Positions 35,875-44,602 of a DNA stretch of 64,000 nt are shown one piece after another (the first letter of the stretch is position 1; each line of letters starts with the position of its first letter). The notes beneath the pieces were generated by a model, which saw only the letters and a list, made by a program, of their open reading frames with translations, was not told where the DNA came from and made no database searches. The stretch comes from Parapedobacter tibetensis (GTDB lineage: Bacteria > Bacteroidota > Bacteroidia > Sphingobacteriales > Sphingobacteriaceae), in contig NZ_JAMKQJ010000013.1 in NCBI RefSeq assembly GCF_024643205.1, positions 124,001 through 188,000 on the forward strand, written 5' to 3'. The position numbers were made by a program, and so were the translations under genes.

Positions 35875-36062
35875 GGCTCTTTGTTATGGTTACGTTTTCC
35901 GGTAATGGTTATCTTGTCCATCATGATGTGGCGAATGGTATCCCTTTGTTGTGCCAGCAAATAGGACGGCGCCATAGCTAGCAGCAGGCAACAGCCAAAG
36001 ATCGATACAGGCTTGTTTATTCTTTGTATGATTAGGTAGGTATCTCCCATTGCTACAGACAA
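35871..36062 (-). CDS. Short signal-bearing frame, perhaps a truncated receptor start
   Basis: 63 residues: a hydrophobic segment (VSIFGCCLLLAMAPSYLLAQ) then QRDTIRHIMMDKITITGKRN and a stop. The DKITITGKR stretch resembles the start of the plug of a TonB receptor. It overlaps the esterase start by 4 bases (ATGA). It may be the surviving start of a lost receptor gene, or a short real peptide; I cannot tell. No other product is recognised. Confidence 0.4.
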   Translation of the reverse strand: MSVAMGDTYLIIQRINKPVSIFGCCLLLAMAPSYLLAQQRDTIRHIMMDKITITGKRNHNKEP

Positions 36063-36187
36063 TATGGGATCAAAAATAGTCTGATAACAAACAGGTAGTT
36101 AATGTTTTAACGTTTTTAACAGTTTTTACATTTTTTAACGAATACATTCATGAAATGTCGTCAATGAATGTAGGAATTAGTTGCGCT

Positions 36188-36290
36188 TTATAACGGGCGT
36201 TTCAATGAAAGCATATAATCTGCGTGAAGTCCTTCATGATAGAGCAGGTAGCCGAACTGCTTAAGTTTAACCTTATTATAAGCATAACTA
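36188..36290 (-). pseudogene. Possible DinB-superfamily C-terminal fragment
   Basis: A leftward frame ends SYAYNKVKLKQFGYLLYHEG, then LHADYMLSLKRPL and TAA (36188-36190). HEGLH followed by a helix resembles the end of DinB-type four-helix proteins. Nothing upstream (36290-36340) continues the domain. It is a small remnant in a 278-bp gap; the neighbouring T-rich stretch near 36100-36140 shows no gene. Confidence 0.35.
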
Positions 36291-36340
36291 ACCAAGAAGA
36301 CAAAACCAAGGAAACAAATTATTTGTGATGAGGTCGCTTT

Positions 36341-36820
36341 TTAATGTTGTTTTTTCATCCGGAAAGTCTGCTTATGTTCTTTACCGTTTTTCGTTCCCGA
36401 AATTTCAGCAATCAATGAATCTGCATTGATTTTTGTGTACGATATGACTTGAGGGAAATCGTGTTTTGGATTTTCAAACACCAATACAGTGTCCGAAACT
36501 GTTTTCAACGCAAAACGGACAGGCACATTATTGTTCTGATTTTTTACCGTTGGAATATAAAAAAGGCTGTCTTGCTTTTGAATTAGTTTTATTGTTTCAA
36601 AAACAAGGGTGTCCTTTTCTTGTATCATATAACTTTTACCAAACAATACACTCTCGTTTACTTTAACCCAAGTTTCGTAAATACAACCTTTTGGGGTATT
36701 GTTTTCCCAAGTTCCGATGAGCCACTCCGCTTTCTTGATTTGTTTTTCCGTTTCAGTTTTCCAACCGCAAAAAACAAGTATTCCAACCAGGGTAAATAGT
36801 ATATATAATTTCATTTTCAT
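36341..36820 (-). CDS. DUF6265-like exported protein
   Basis: 159 residues, starting at MKMKLYILFTLVGILVFCGW; the frame could begin at 36886 but the later ATG gives a clean signal peptide. Pattern: KAEWLIGTWENNTPKGCIYETW, then VFETIKLIQKQDSLFYIPTV and VFENPKHDFPQVISY, as in Bacteroidota DUF6265 beta-barrel proteins. Function is unknown. It follows the AraC-like gene on the same strand. Confidence 0.7.
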   Translation of the reverse strand: MKMKLYILFTLVGILVFCGWKTETEKQIKKAEWLIGTWENNTPKGCIYETWVKVNESVLFGKSYMIQEKDTLVFETIKLIQKQDSLFYIPTVKNQNNNVPVRFALKTVSDTVLVFENPKHDFPQVISYTKINADSLIAEISGTKNGKEHKQTFRMKKQH

Positions 36821-36888
36821 TGTTTTTAAGGTTACAAGTGCAAAGTAGCAAACAATTATAAGAGTGAAATTGTAAAAACACGACAATC

Positions 36889-37725
36889 CTACCCTGCACC
36901 ATAAAAGAGGGAAGACATTTTCAGGTTTTCGCCATAAAATTCCTTTGGGGTAAATCCTGTAAATTCCTTAAAGTCTTTAATAAAATGGGCTTGGTCGTAA
37001 TACTCGCCTTCGTATGCCAAAGCTGTAAAACTTGTAAATTGCTTGTTCACCAATAACTTAAGCGTAGCTTGTAACCTGATGGTTTTAGAAAGTTGCTTTG
37101 GACTTAAACCAATGGTTGAAGAAAATTTGCGCTCCAATTGTCTTCGGTTAATGACAATGCGCTTGGAGAGTTCATTAATAGAAAGTTGCCCGTTGGCGGT
37201 CAATATCATATCGACCGTTGATTTTATGATGCGATCAATAGTTTTTGAATCTGCCAATCGGCCTATTAAAAACGCTTCAGTGAGGTTTATTCGTTCAGAA
37301 GCTGTCTTTGCATTCAAAACGTTTTGCGCTATTTCCTGTCCGCCTTTTCCAAATAATTTTTCCAATGCCACAGCGCTGTTTTCCATTTCTTTTATGGATA
37401 TAGTTGCAAATGGTATAAAGCCATCGGGGTGAAAACGAACGGAGAATATTCCTGTTTCACCCATTGGCTCTATTTCAAGGGGTTGTGTTAGCTGCCCGAT
37501 GACAAAGCATCTTGGCTGGACAATGCTGTTCTCCTTTCCTAGATATTGTTTGTATAAATCGCCATAATGAAAAATCATTTCCATACACCCATCAGGGACT
37601 ATTGTTTGCCGTTGAGCATGTTCTTCCCCTCCTGCCTGGCGGGTAGGTTTCGGGCTTTCCAATGTCCAATAGCATTTTACAAATGCACTAAGGTCCTTAT
37701 TGGGCTCAAACGTTTGGTAGTTCAT
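36889..37725 (-). CDS. AraC-family regulator with DUF6597-like N-terminus
   Basis: 278 residues. The N-terminal domain begins NYQTFEPNKDLSAFVKCYWTLE and contains IVPDGCMEMIFHYGD, typical of the DUF6597 sensor. The C-terminal helix-turn-helix part reads SINELSKRIVINRRQLERKF and TALAYEGEYYDQAHFIKDFKEFTGFTP. Gene order suggests it may control the 36341 gene, which begins 68 bases downstream. Confidence 0.85.
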   Translation of the reverse strand: MNYQTFEPNKDLSAFVKCYWTLESPKPTRQAGGEEHAQRQTIVPDGCMEMIFHYGDLYKQYLGKENSIVQPRCFVIGQLTQPLEIEPMGETGIFSVRFHPDGFIPFATISIKEMENSAVALEKLFGKGGQEIAQNVLNAKTASERINLTEAFLIGRLADSKTIDRIIKSTVDMILTANGQLSINELSKRIVINRRQLERKFSSTIGLSPKQLSKTIRLQATLKLLVNKQFTSFTALAYEGEYYDQAHFIKDFKEFTGFTPKEFYGENLKMSSLFYGAG

Positions 37726-37835
37726 CTGTTGATTATTTATTAATCCATCATAAAGTGCCTTAATGCATGCTGTTCTAAAATTGTCTATCCCCTTAGCGAT
37801 GCTCAGACGATTACCAAATTAGGTAAATCTTTCTT

Positions 37836-38300
37836 TTAATCAAGTGCTTGCTGTGGAATTCCTTCTCCATGAAACATATGTGTCGATATTGCAATGCGAT
37901 TCCAAATGTTAGCTGTCCCGATTTGCATAATAATTTGAGCTATTTCATTTTCGTTGAAATATACCCTTGCAGTTTGAAAAGTGATATCCGTCAATCCTTT
38001 GTCAGCTATCAAGCTTACTTCGTCTGTGATTGCCAATAAAGATTTTTCCTTTTCAGTAAAGAATGGCGATTCCCACCATGCAGTCAGGGCAAATATTCTT
38101 TTCTGATGTTCCTCATCACTTAAGGCTTCAGCGCTATGTTTTTCTATACAATAAGCACAACCATTTATTTGAGCTGCTCTTATATTAATCAAGTTCCTCA
38201 ACGTTTTATCCAAACCTGTCGTATTAAGATATTTTTCCAGTCCAAACATTGCTTTGTATGCGTTTGGTTCTAAATCTTTGATGCTAATTCGTTGTTTCAT
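37836..38300 (-). CDS. Carboxymuconolactone decarboxylase/AhpD-like protein
   Basis: 154 residues. The redox pair is in INGCAYCIEKHSAEA (CxxC with a downstream His), the AhpD active site. Opening RISIKDLEPNAYKAMFGLEKYL. These proteins are peroxidases or reductants of thiols. Its start overlaps the stop of the DoxX gene by 4 bases, so the two form an operon, a pairing common in Bacteroidota. Confidence 0.88.
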   Translation of the reverse strand: MKQRISIKDLEPNAYKAMFGLEKYLNTTGLDKTLRNLINIRAAQINGCAYCIEKHSAEALSDEEHQKRIFALTAWWESPFFTEKEKSLLAITDEVSLIADKGLTDITFQTARVYFNENEIAQIIMQIGTANIWNRIAISTHMFHGEGIPQQALD

Positions 38301-38746
38301 GTTTTTCTATTTTGTAGGTAGTTGTCCAAACTATAACGATATGTATTCATCATACTCAATAAAAAACATGCGCTGGCACCTATCCATACCGAATAATTAA
38401 AAGTGGATTTAATGCCGAATGCCATGGTCATGGCCACTGCAAAAAGCGTCAATAAAATACCGGATAATACGCTGGTAATTTTGGTTTTATATCCAATCAA
38501 TAATAAAAGGGCAAAAACAACTTCCAAGGCCGTGGCTGTAATCGCCAATAACTCGCCAATTTGCTGAGACACGAAAAAATTGAGTTTGTTTGAATAAATT
38601 AAAAAACTCTCCCAGTCTCCCCAAGAGGCGTTTGGGCTTCCTGGTTCACCCCAATAACCTAAACGGTCTGCCACCGCCGATAAAAAAGCAGTTGCCACTG
38701 CTACCCGCACAAATAGTTGAATATACTGCTGGTTGTAAGCGCTCAT
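38297..38746 (-). CDS. DoxX-family membrane protein
   Basis: 149 residues with four membrane helices (VRVAVATAFLSAVADRLGYW; LLAITATALEVVFALLLLIG; ITSVLSGILLTLFAVAMTMA; SVWIGASACFLLSMM). Motif GYKTKITSVLSG is usual for DoxX. It is followed by the AhpD-like gene and preceded by the Crp/Fnr regulator at 38823, so a redox-stress unit is plausible. Confidence 0.82.
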   Translation of the reverse strand: MSAYNQQYIQLFVRVAVATAFLSAVADRLGYWGEPGSPNASWGDWESFLIYSNKLNFFVSQQIGELLAITATALEVVFALLLLIGYKTKITSVLSGILLTLFAVAMTMAFGIKSTFNYSVWIGASACFLLSMMNTYRYSLDNYLQNRKT

Positions 38747-38822
38747 TCCTTGACATTTTATATAGGCAAATTTAGCCGTCCCATGTGAATTAGAAGTTAA
38801 ACCAGTTTAAGAAATGGGGTTT

Positions 38823-39389
38823 TCAGGTTTTTTTCCTTATCTCACTAAGATACTCTGGTGTAAATCCTAAATAGGAAGCCAACATGTATTGAGGAACCCG
38901 TTGTACAAATTCTGGGAAATGAGATGAAAAATGACGGTACAATTCTTCTCTGGAGTAATCGTAGAGAAATTTAATTCGAAACTGTGACGCGGCATAAGCA
39001 TGTTGCCTTACCAACCTGAAATATCGCTCCAGTACCGGTACATCTTCAAATAATCGCTCAGCGGAAGATGCATTTAATCGTATTATTTTGGCGTTTTCAA
39101 TGGTCTGTAAGTAGAAGGGGGAAGCTTTCTGAGTCATTAAGCTCATATAATCCGACATCCACCAGTTTTCGATAGCAAACTGGGTGATTTGCTCTGTGCC
39201 ATTTTCTTTGATAAAATACATGCGTAAACAGCCTTGGCTCACAAAATAATCGGATTGGCAAATCCCACCTTCCTGTAACAGGAATTCTTTCTTTTTTATT
39301 GAGATTACCTGGGTTTCTTCATAGAGTCGTTTAATATCCGAATCTGTCAGATGAACATAATTTTGGATATGTCTAACTAGATTTTTCAT
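38823..39389 (-). CDS. Crp/Fnr-family regulator
   Basis: 188 residues. A cyclic-nucleotide-binding-type beta-roll (VISIKKKEFLLQEGGICQSD; YFVSQGCLRMYFIKENGTEQI) is followed by a short helical region and a winged helix (RVPQYMLASYLGFTPEYLSEIRKK). This is the Bacteroidota group usually without a real cAMP site. Same length and layout as the regulator at 40639. Likely controls the adjacent DoxX/AhpD genes. Confidence 0.85.
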   Translation of the reverse strand: MKNLVRHIQNYVHLTDSDIKRLYEETQVISIKKKEFLLQEGGICQSDYFVSQGCLRMYFIKENGTEQITQFAIENWWMSDYMSLMTQKASPFYLQTIENAKIIRLNASSAERLFEDVPVLERYFRLVRQHAYAASQFRIKFLYDYSREELYRHFSSHFPEFVQRVPQYMLASYLGFTPEYLSEIRKKT

Positions 39390-39568
39390 AAATATTGAAT
39401 TTACTTTATGTTCTTTATGGCATCTTGAGCATACCTTTCCATTTTACATTGTTCTCTGTAGCTTAATATTTAAAGATAGTACTTTTTCGCCTTCTTCATT
39501 GTCTGATTTTCTTAGAGCGTCATATCGATTATAAATTATAAAAAAATGCGCTAATATAAAAACGAAAA

Positions 39569-39591
39569 GGCCGACACTATCCGTGCCGGCC
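39569..39591 (-). terminator. Hairpin terminator of the 39621 lipoprotein gene
   Basis: GGCCGACAC (39569-39577), 5-base loop, GTGCCGGCC (39583-39591): 8 of 9 pairs. On the minus strand the stem is followed by TTTTCGTTTTT, as expected of an intrinsic terminator for the leftward gene 30 bases upstream. Confidence 0.75.
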
Positions 39592-39620
39592 CCTTCAACG
39601 CTAACAAACTACCGCTATCC

Positions 39621-40211
39621 CTATTGAAGAACCCAAACTTTCAGTTCCACCGTGGTAAGGTTTTGAGCAAGGCTGGTAACCCGGAAAATCCCCTTAACAC
39701 CATCTGCGGTTTCAAAAACATAGGCAGCGCCTTCCGGAAAGTCCTTTACCGAGGCCTCGGCACCACTGCCATCAGCAAACATTTTGTTAATGAAAGCTTC
39801 GTTGATGGATTCGGGGTCAGATTGTGCTTGCTTTGCAAATACGTCAAAGGTCATGGGCAGATCCTTAAAAATGGTTGTACTCTTGTGTGCCCAACTCTCC
39901 TGCCCGTATTGATGAGGATACGCGGTAGGCGAATACAAGCCCCAGTTAATATCATTGAGATTATACCCGAAAGCAATATTCTTCTGTAAAGCTGCCTTTG
40001 AAGAAATTTCTTCCATAGCATGTACCGACTGATCGGATATGGAAAACCATACTACTGCCTTCTCAGGGTCCTTTTCCGTATTATGGTTTTTCAGGGTAAC
40101 AGTTCCGGTCTTAACCGTTTTCACCGGTTCAGGAACAACGCCCTTATCCTTTTTGCAGGATCCCAGGGCCAGGATGATTAGTGCCAGTATGGCGGTAAAC
40201 TTTGTTTTCAT
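39621..40211 (-). CDS. Hypothetical lipoprotein
   Basis: 196 residues, starting at MKTKFTAILALIILALGSC (the frame is open further upstream, but this ATG gives a perfect lipoprotein signal). Then KKDKGVVPEPVKTVKTGTVT, a body rich in Tyr and Trp (YSPTAYPHQYGQESWAHKS) and a C-terminal beta strand pair (KGIFRVTSLAQNLTTVELKV). No family recognised; HmuY-like heme-binding proteins have a similar general look but I see no supporting motif. It has its own terminator. Confidence 0.65.
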   Translation of the reverse strand: MKTKFTAILALIILALGSCKKDKGVVPEPVKTVKTGTVTLKNHNTEKDPEKAVVWFSISDQSVHAMEEISSKAALQKNIAFGYNLNDINWGLYSPTAYPHQYGQESWAHKSTTIFKDLPMTFDVFAKQAQSDPESINEAFINKMFADGSGAEASVKDFPEGAAYVFETADGVKGIFRVTSLAQNLTTVELKVWVLQ

Positions 40212-40469
40212 GTTGTTAAAATTTAATCTTGTCAATAAATTATTTTGTTACTTCTTTAATTATGGCCCAAAAGTATGGCTGCAGCGTTTATGCTTTACAT
40301 GCCGATTAACCGTTAAGGCCTGCTGTTTTATGATTGGCGGTTTTGAATTGACAACCTATACAGGATTGGCCTGCTCATCCGCTCCCGACAAACGACACTA
40401 ATCCATTTAAGTTAACTTGCTTTTTGCCATATGGCAAATGATTTCATGTTGAAAGTCCGGACCTTCAAC

Positions 40470-40597
40470 ATGAAAACCGTATTAATTACAGGTGCAAACA
40501 GAAGTATTGGATTAGAAACCGTAGTCTTGATAAAGGCCTGAACGTTGAGAAGCGATTCGAGGAAGAAGGTTTGGACAAATATGAACGTCCATGGTAA
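40470..40597 (+). pseudogene. Short-chain dehydrogenase start and unrelated tail
   Basis: MKTVLITGANRSIGLETV begins a classical SDR Rossmann domain (TGxxxGIG-like) but ends after 23 residues. An overlapping frame ends NVEKRFEEEGLDKYERPW and stops at 40595-40597. The pieces could be the two ends of a gene after internal deletion, or of two genes. Neither is functional. Confidence 0.6.
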
Positions 40598-40638
40598 ATA
40601 AAAGCAGCACTATTGGCTCCAGTGATGAATCATTGAGT

Positions 40639-41205
40639 TTAAATATTTCTTCTAATCCTACTCAATGAGGATTGGGTAATCCCTAAATATGAAGCTAAAT
40701 ATGAAAGCGGGATTCGGTTTGCCAAAGTGGGGAATTTTTCTAAAAAATTAAGATAACGGGTTGATGCATCTTCTGTTAACATTGGGCTTAGTTTGTTTAA
40801 TTTTTCAATTAATGCTTTTTCCGTTATCTTACTTATCATGCTATCCCAAACGATTATGGTCGTGGATAATTCTTTAAATGCTTCTGCAGAAAATATTAAA
40901 AGCGTACAGTCGGTAACAGCTTGTACATATTCAGAGGACGGGATTTTCTGATTAAAGCTGTTGATATCTACTGCGAAATTATTTTCATCAACAAAATATT
41001 TAGTAATCTCATCACCTTTGCTATTATAGTAGCACACGCGTAAAATTCCTTTGTTAATAAAAGCAACTTGCTTGGGTATCTTTCCTGCTTCCGAAAAATA
41101 GTCGTCCTTTTTCAAATCCACGACTTCAACTTTTCTTTTCACTAAGTCAATTTGCTGTTGGTTTAGTTGTCCGAATTGCAACAAATAGTTAATTAAATTG
41201 TCCAT
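40639..41205 (-). CDS. Crp/Fnr-family regulator
   Basis: 188 residues starting MDNLINYLLQFGQLNQQQ; an upstream in-frame start at 41247 is less likely because it lengthens the usual N-terminus. Beta-roll: VDLKKDDYFSEAGKIPKQVA and GILRVCYYNSKGDEIT; winged helix at IPLSYLASYLGITQSSLSRI. It directly follows the DUF4256 gene (55 bases) on the same strand. Confidence 0.85.
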   Translation of the reverse strand: MDNLINYLLQFGQLNQQQIDLVKRKVEVVDLKKDDYFSEAGKIPKQVAFINKGILRVCYYNSKGDEITKYFVDENNFAVDINSFNQKIPSSEYVQAVTDCTLLIFSAEAFKELSTTIIVWDSMISKITEKALIEKLNKLSPMLTEDASTRYLNFLEKFPTLANRIPLSYLASYLGITQSSLSRIRRNI

Positions 41206-41259
41206 AGCCACAAAGATCGTCATTGTGAAATCTTCAGAATTTGTCAAATGGCAAAAAAT

Positions 41260-41826
41260 CTAGACCCTTAGCGCGCCACGGAATCCCCTGGCGCCATAGT
41301 AAGATTCCGCACCGTTGTGGTACACGAAGACATGGCCGAAACGGCGATCACAAAAGAGGGCGCCACCGCGAGCTCTGATATCAGCAGGTGTTATTATCCA
41401 GCTCGACGTTTTCAAATCGAATTCCCCCAATTGCTGCAACTCCCGATATTGCTCTTCCGTCAAAAGCTCAATTCCCATGTCAGCAGCCATACCCATAGCA
41501 CTATCTTTGGGTTTATGTTCTTTCCTAGACTCCAGCGCTTCATGGTCATAACAAATACTTCTGCGGCCTTTAGGACTTTCCGCTGAACAGTCATAAAAAA
41601 TGTATTCGCCCGTCTTTTTATCATAACCAACAACATCTGGTTCACCGCCCGTTATTTCCATATCATCGAGCGACCATAGTTTTTCAGGGTTTGCTTCCAA
41701 CTTGGCTTGCACGTTAGCCCATTCAATACCTTTATGGCGGTTCATGTTTTTCTCAAAACGGGTTTTTAATGCGCTGAGTAGTTCTTCACGTTGCTCTGGT
41801 GATAACTCCTTTTTATTGCTATTCAT
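41260..41826 (-). CDS. DUF4256-family protein
   Basis: 188 residues, clear DUF4256 pattern: LSPEQREELLSALKTRFEKN, then GGEPDVVGYDKKTGEYIFYD, CSAESPKGRRSICYD, and GGALFCDRRFGHVFVYHNGA. The function of the family is unknown. No signal peptide. Neighbours are a YdeI-like gene upstream and a Crp/Fnr regulator downstream. Confidence 0.88.
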   Translation of the reverse strand: MNSNKKELSPEQREELLSALKTRFEKNMNRHKGIEWANVQAKLEANPEKLWSLDDMEITGGEPDVVGYDKKTGEYIFYDCSAESPKGRRSICYDHEALESRKEHKPKDSAMGMAADMGIELLTEEQYRELQQLGEFDLKTSSWIITPADIRARGGALFCDRRFGHVFVYHNGAESYYGARGFRGALRV

Positions 41827-41865
41827 CTTGTTTATACTTTTATATTATCGCTGTTGAAAATACTA

Positions 41866-42450
41866 CTAATCATTTAATCCCTTTCCGTTGAGTATTTGCG
41901 GCATGTAATTTTCAACCCTTGACTCTCGGGTTTTGGATTGTTTGGGTTGTGCAAAATAAAAAAGATAAGCCCTTTGTCGTCCGGGTGTCAATGCCTCAAA
42001 GGCAGTTTTCAGTGCAGGGATCTCATCTAATTTATGTTGAAATTCTTCCGGAATAGGGAATTCCGTAGTCTTTTTCAAAGGCACTTTCAAACCGGCTTTT
42101 TCCACTTCAATGGCTTCATAAATATAGGCTTTCAGTCTTGCTGATACATCGGGATCAACTATTTCCCGAATATTGGTGAACCGAATCTGCCGCGCCGCCT
42201 GCACATTCTCCGTTTGTTGGATTAGCATACCATTAGTATCCTGTAACAAGGCGCCTTTAAAAAACAACAGTGCACAGTATTCTTTGAACACATGTATCAG
42301 CACAATGTTGCTTTTCTGAAACGTGTAGCAGGGACAGCCCCACTTCAATTCTTCCATCAGACCACAGTCAAGAACGATCGTTCTCAATTGCGCTATTTCC
42401 TTCTGCCATTTTTGGGCTTTATCAAAGTACCAATCAACCTTGGGATTCAT
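41866..42450 (-). CDS. YdeI/DUF1801-family protein
   Basis: 194 residues. N-terminal DUF1801 fold (WQKEIAQLRTIVLDCGLMEE; LKWGCPCYTFQKSNIVLIHV; YCALLFFKGALLQD) and C-terminal YdeI region (FEALTPGRQRAYLFYFAQPK; QSKTRESRVENYMPQIL). Family proteins are implicated in stress resistance; mechanism unknown. Part of a run of small leftward genes. Confidence 0.85.
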   Translation of the reverse strand: MNPKVDWYFDKAQKWQKEIAQLRTIVLDCGLMEELKWGCPCYTFQKSNIVLIHVFKEYCALLFFKGALLQDTNGMLIQQTENVQAARQIRFTNIREIVDPDVSARLKAYIYEAIEVEKAGLKVPLKKTTEFPIPEEFQHKLDEIPALKTAFEALTPGRQRAYLFYFAQPKQSKTRESRVENYMPQILNGKGLND

Positions 42451-42583
42451 TCGTATATTTTTTAGTGTTTTTAATGGTCGAATGGAACCGCCATTGCTAT
42501 TTACATCCTTTTTTGTGGAGTAGCTTCACATGCCGGTTCCATTTTATTCCTTTATAGATATACTGCAATAAAGTTATGAATGG

Positions 42584-42967
42584 TTATTGATTCACCAAAA
42601 TCATTTTTCTATCCGCAGGTCTGAAATACCAGGATATCGCAGTCAGGAGAAGTAATAATGCGGGTCCAAAAAGTTCTTTGGCACCATCTCCAACGGCCAG
42701 GTGCGAAAAAATTGCACCCAACATGGCAAAAAAGAAACCTGCATAAGCCCATTCTTTGAGCAAAGCAAATTTAGGTATAAGCACGGCTACAACGCCCAAA
42801 ATTTTCCAAATACCCAGTATCGTTAGCAAGTAAAGCGGATAGCCCAAATGGGTCATCATAGCTACCTCTTCCTCCATTTTAATTAATTGTACGATCCCGG
42901 TTGATAGCATGCCTAATGCTAACCAGACAGTGGCAATCCAATAGATAATTTTATTCCTCTTAGTCAT
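42584..42967 (-). CDS. DoxX-like membrane protein, cassette 2
   Basis: 127 residues with four membrane helices (IIYWIATVWLALGMLSTGIV; YPLYLLTILGIWKILGVVAV; EWAYAGFFFAMLGAIFSHLA; ELFGPALLLLLTAISWYF). It shares GYPLYLLTILGIWKILG and LKEWAYAG with the 3275 protein. It is the third gene of the ArsR/SRPBCC/DoxX cassette 2, 158 bases after the SRPBCC gene. Confidence 0.82.
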   Translation of the reverse strand: MTKRNKIIYWIATVWLALGMLSTGIVQLIKMEEEVAMMTHLGYPLYLLTILGIWKILGVVAVLIPKFALLKEWAYAGFFFAMLGAIFSHLAVGDGAKELFGPALLLLLTAISWYFRPADRKMILVNQ

Positions 42968-43125
42968 AATATATTATTTTAATTTCCTCTATAAAAGTTG
43001 TCTCTCAACGGCAGAGGAGAGATCGATAAAGTTGCTTTTTCTCACAGTTGTTTTTTTTCAGAGGCGTTCGAGCTTCCACCAATTAGCGGAGGTTTATTCC
43101 ACGCGATTATAGTATTAAAGCAACT

Positions 43126-43593
43126 TTATCTAAGTTTGTTTACAACTTCTTGCAGACGGTCATGCGCCATGTTGATGCCGTAAGCAAAGGGGAGTTTCAG
43201 CTGCTGATCCCGAAGCACCGCAGACCGGTATATTACGTGCATGGTGAGCTTGCTTCGATCGTCGGTAAGCGGTTCAAATTCCAGAAACTCCAATTGAACG
43301 TCAAAAGGCACATTTTCCATTTCAAATGTGCGAGTAATTTTCCGATCCGTGACAAACTCATGGATGGCCCCATTGGCCTGAAGGACAACATTTCCCTGTG
43401 CATCGGATGTTTCAAATTGATAACCGCCATGTTTTTTGTTTTCCAGTTTCAACACTTTTGTTCCCATCCATTGCTCCACAATGTCGGGCACCGTATAGGC
43501 TTTAAACAATAATTCCAAAGGCAAATCAAATTCCCTTGTAATCACTAAATCTTGTTTGCCTTCTTCGGTATGTATTTTTGTTTTTTGTTCCAT
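43126..43593 (-). CDS. SRPBCC (AHSA1-like) domain protein, cassette 2
   Basis: 155 residues: VITREFDLPLELLFKAYTVP, DIVEQWMGTKVLKLENKKHG, then TRTFEMENVPFDVQLEFLEF and a C-terminal helix MAHDRLQEVVNKLR. Equivalent in position to the 2757 gene but more diverged in sequence than the ArsR pair. It starts 6 bases after the ArsR stop codon. Confidence 0.85.
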   Translation of the reverse strand: MEQKTKIHTEEGKQDLVITREFDLPLELLFKAYTVPDIVEQWMGTKVLKLENKKHGGYQFETSDAQGNVVLQANGAIHEFVTDRKITRTFEMENVPFDVQLEFLEFEPLTDDRSKLTMHVIYRSAVLRDQQLKLPFAYGINMAHDRLQEVVNKLR

Positions 43594-43599
43594 ATTATG

Positions 43600-43923
43600 C
43601 TATTTATTTGATTGGTAGTTTTTCATTACGGTTTCCAGTTTATTAAATCGGTCATCCCACATTTTGCGGAATGGCTCAATAAAGTCGGCTACTTCTTTCA
43701 TTTTCTTTGCATTGAAGTGATAGTAAATTTCCCTGCCGTTTTGCTCTTGTTCCAGCAATTCGCACTCGATGAGTATTTGCAAGTGTTTTGAAACCGTCGG
43801 TCTTGCTGTGTCAAAGTTTGAGGCTATTGCACCTGCTGTCATGGATTGCGAGGCCACCAACATGAGTATGGCCCTTCTTGTCGGGTCTGCTATGGCTTGA
43901 AATACGTCTCGTCTTAAGTTCAT
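43600..43923 (-). CDS. ArsR-family winged-helix regulator, cassette 2
   Basis: 107 residues: LRRDVFQAIADPTRRAILML, recognition helix ARPTVSKHLQILIE, and wing EQNGREIYYHFNAKKMKEVA, closely matching the 2426 protein. No metal motif. Twin palindromes overlap its promoter, as in cassette 1 but with changed outer bases. The start codon is at 43921-43923. Confidence 0.9.
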   Translation of the reverse strand: MNLRRDVFQAIADPTRRAILMLVASQSMTAGAIASNFDTARPTVSKHLQILIECELLEQEQNGREIYYHFNAKKMKEVADFIEPFRKMWDDRFNKLETVMKNYQSNK

Positions 43924-43926
43924 TGC

Positions 43927-43968
43927 GTAGCTATTTGACTACAAATATATATGTAGTTATTTGACTAC
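43927..43968 (-). promoter_or_regulatory. Promoter with twin 16-bp operators for ArsR cassette 2
   Basis: On the given strand GTAGCTATTTGACTAC (43927-43942) and GTAGTTATTTGACTAC (43953-43968) are two palindromic 16-mers 26 bases apart, just before the ArsR start. TATATTTG on the minus strand (complement of 43942-43949) is the probable -7 element. The layout equals that of cassette 1, where the arms are GCAG/CTGC. Confidence 0.7.
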
Positions 43969-44053
43969 GCAAGTTTTTCTGTATTTTTTTTGTGGATGTT
44001 TTTCCGGGTCGTTAGTTGTAGGTTCGAATTAAGGCAGCTATTTTCAAGGAAGA

Positions 44054-44599
44054 TTACAGGCCAAAACTGCCTATAGCTTCTTTCATCCGCTTTATCCTCC
44101 TTACCCATATCTTTGATAAGACGGTTATCTGCACAACGACTACCAATACTACTACAGCTAGCATCCAATACCGATCTGCATTAAACTTAATTACAGAAAG
44201 AAAGAAGAACCATAAACAGACAGCTGCCAGCATACGGGTGGCGATGGACACCATTGCGTACGTTTTCATTTTGGAAAAACGGTCTTCCAGCGATTGTTTA
44301 ATATTGTTGCCTTTGACACCGCGTTTGGTGAGCACATACCCAATGATATTATGTACAATTACGAAGAGCATGGCACTTACCAATAGTACATTCGCATAAA
44401 ACGGTTTGCGATCACCATCGAAGAAGTCATAATACACCAAAAGAAAAACAGTGAATCCAACAATTTCTATCATCAACTGCATGCGAATACCCTTCAGTAC
44501 CGGATGTGCGCTTTCCTGCATGATCGACTTTAATTCCGTGTTGCTTTTCTGCGGGGTATCCATGCCCTGCCAAGCTGACTTTAACGCATCATTTTCCAT
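44054..44599 (-). CDS. Multi-pass membrane protein of triad 1, unknown function
   Basis: 181 residues. The N-terminal ~40 residues are soluble (NDALKSAWQGMDTPQKSNTE; LKSIMQESAHPVLKGIRM). Four membrane helices follow: IEIVGFTVFLLVYYDFF, ANVLLVSAMLFVIVHNIIG, TRMLAAVCLWFFFLSVI and YWMLAVVVLVVVVQITVLSK. No zinc-finger anti-sigma or FecR domain is seen. It begins 3 bases after the ECF sigma gene, so a role in sigma control is inferred from position only. Confidence 0.7.
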   Translation of the reverse strand: MENDALKSAWQGMDTPQKSNTELKSIMQESAHPVLKGIRMQLMIEIVGFTVFLLVYYDFFDGDRKPFYANVLLVSAMLFVIVHNIIGYVLTKRGVKGNNIKQSLEDRFSKMKTYAMVSIATRMLAAVCLWFFFLSVIKFNADRYWMLAVVVLVVVVQITVLSKIWVRRIKRMKEAIGSFGL

Positions 44600-44602
44600 T
44601 AC

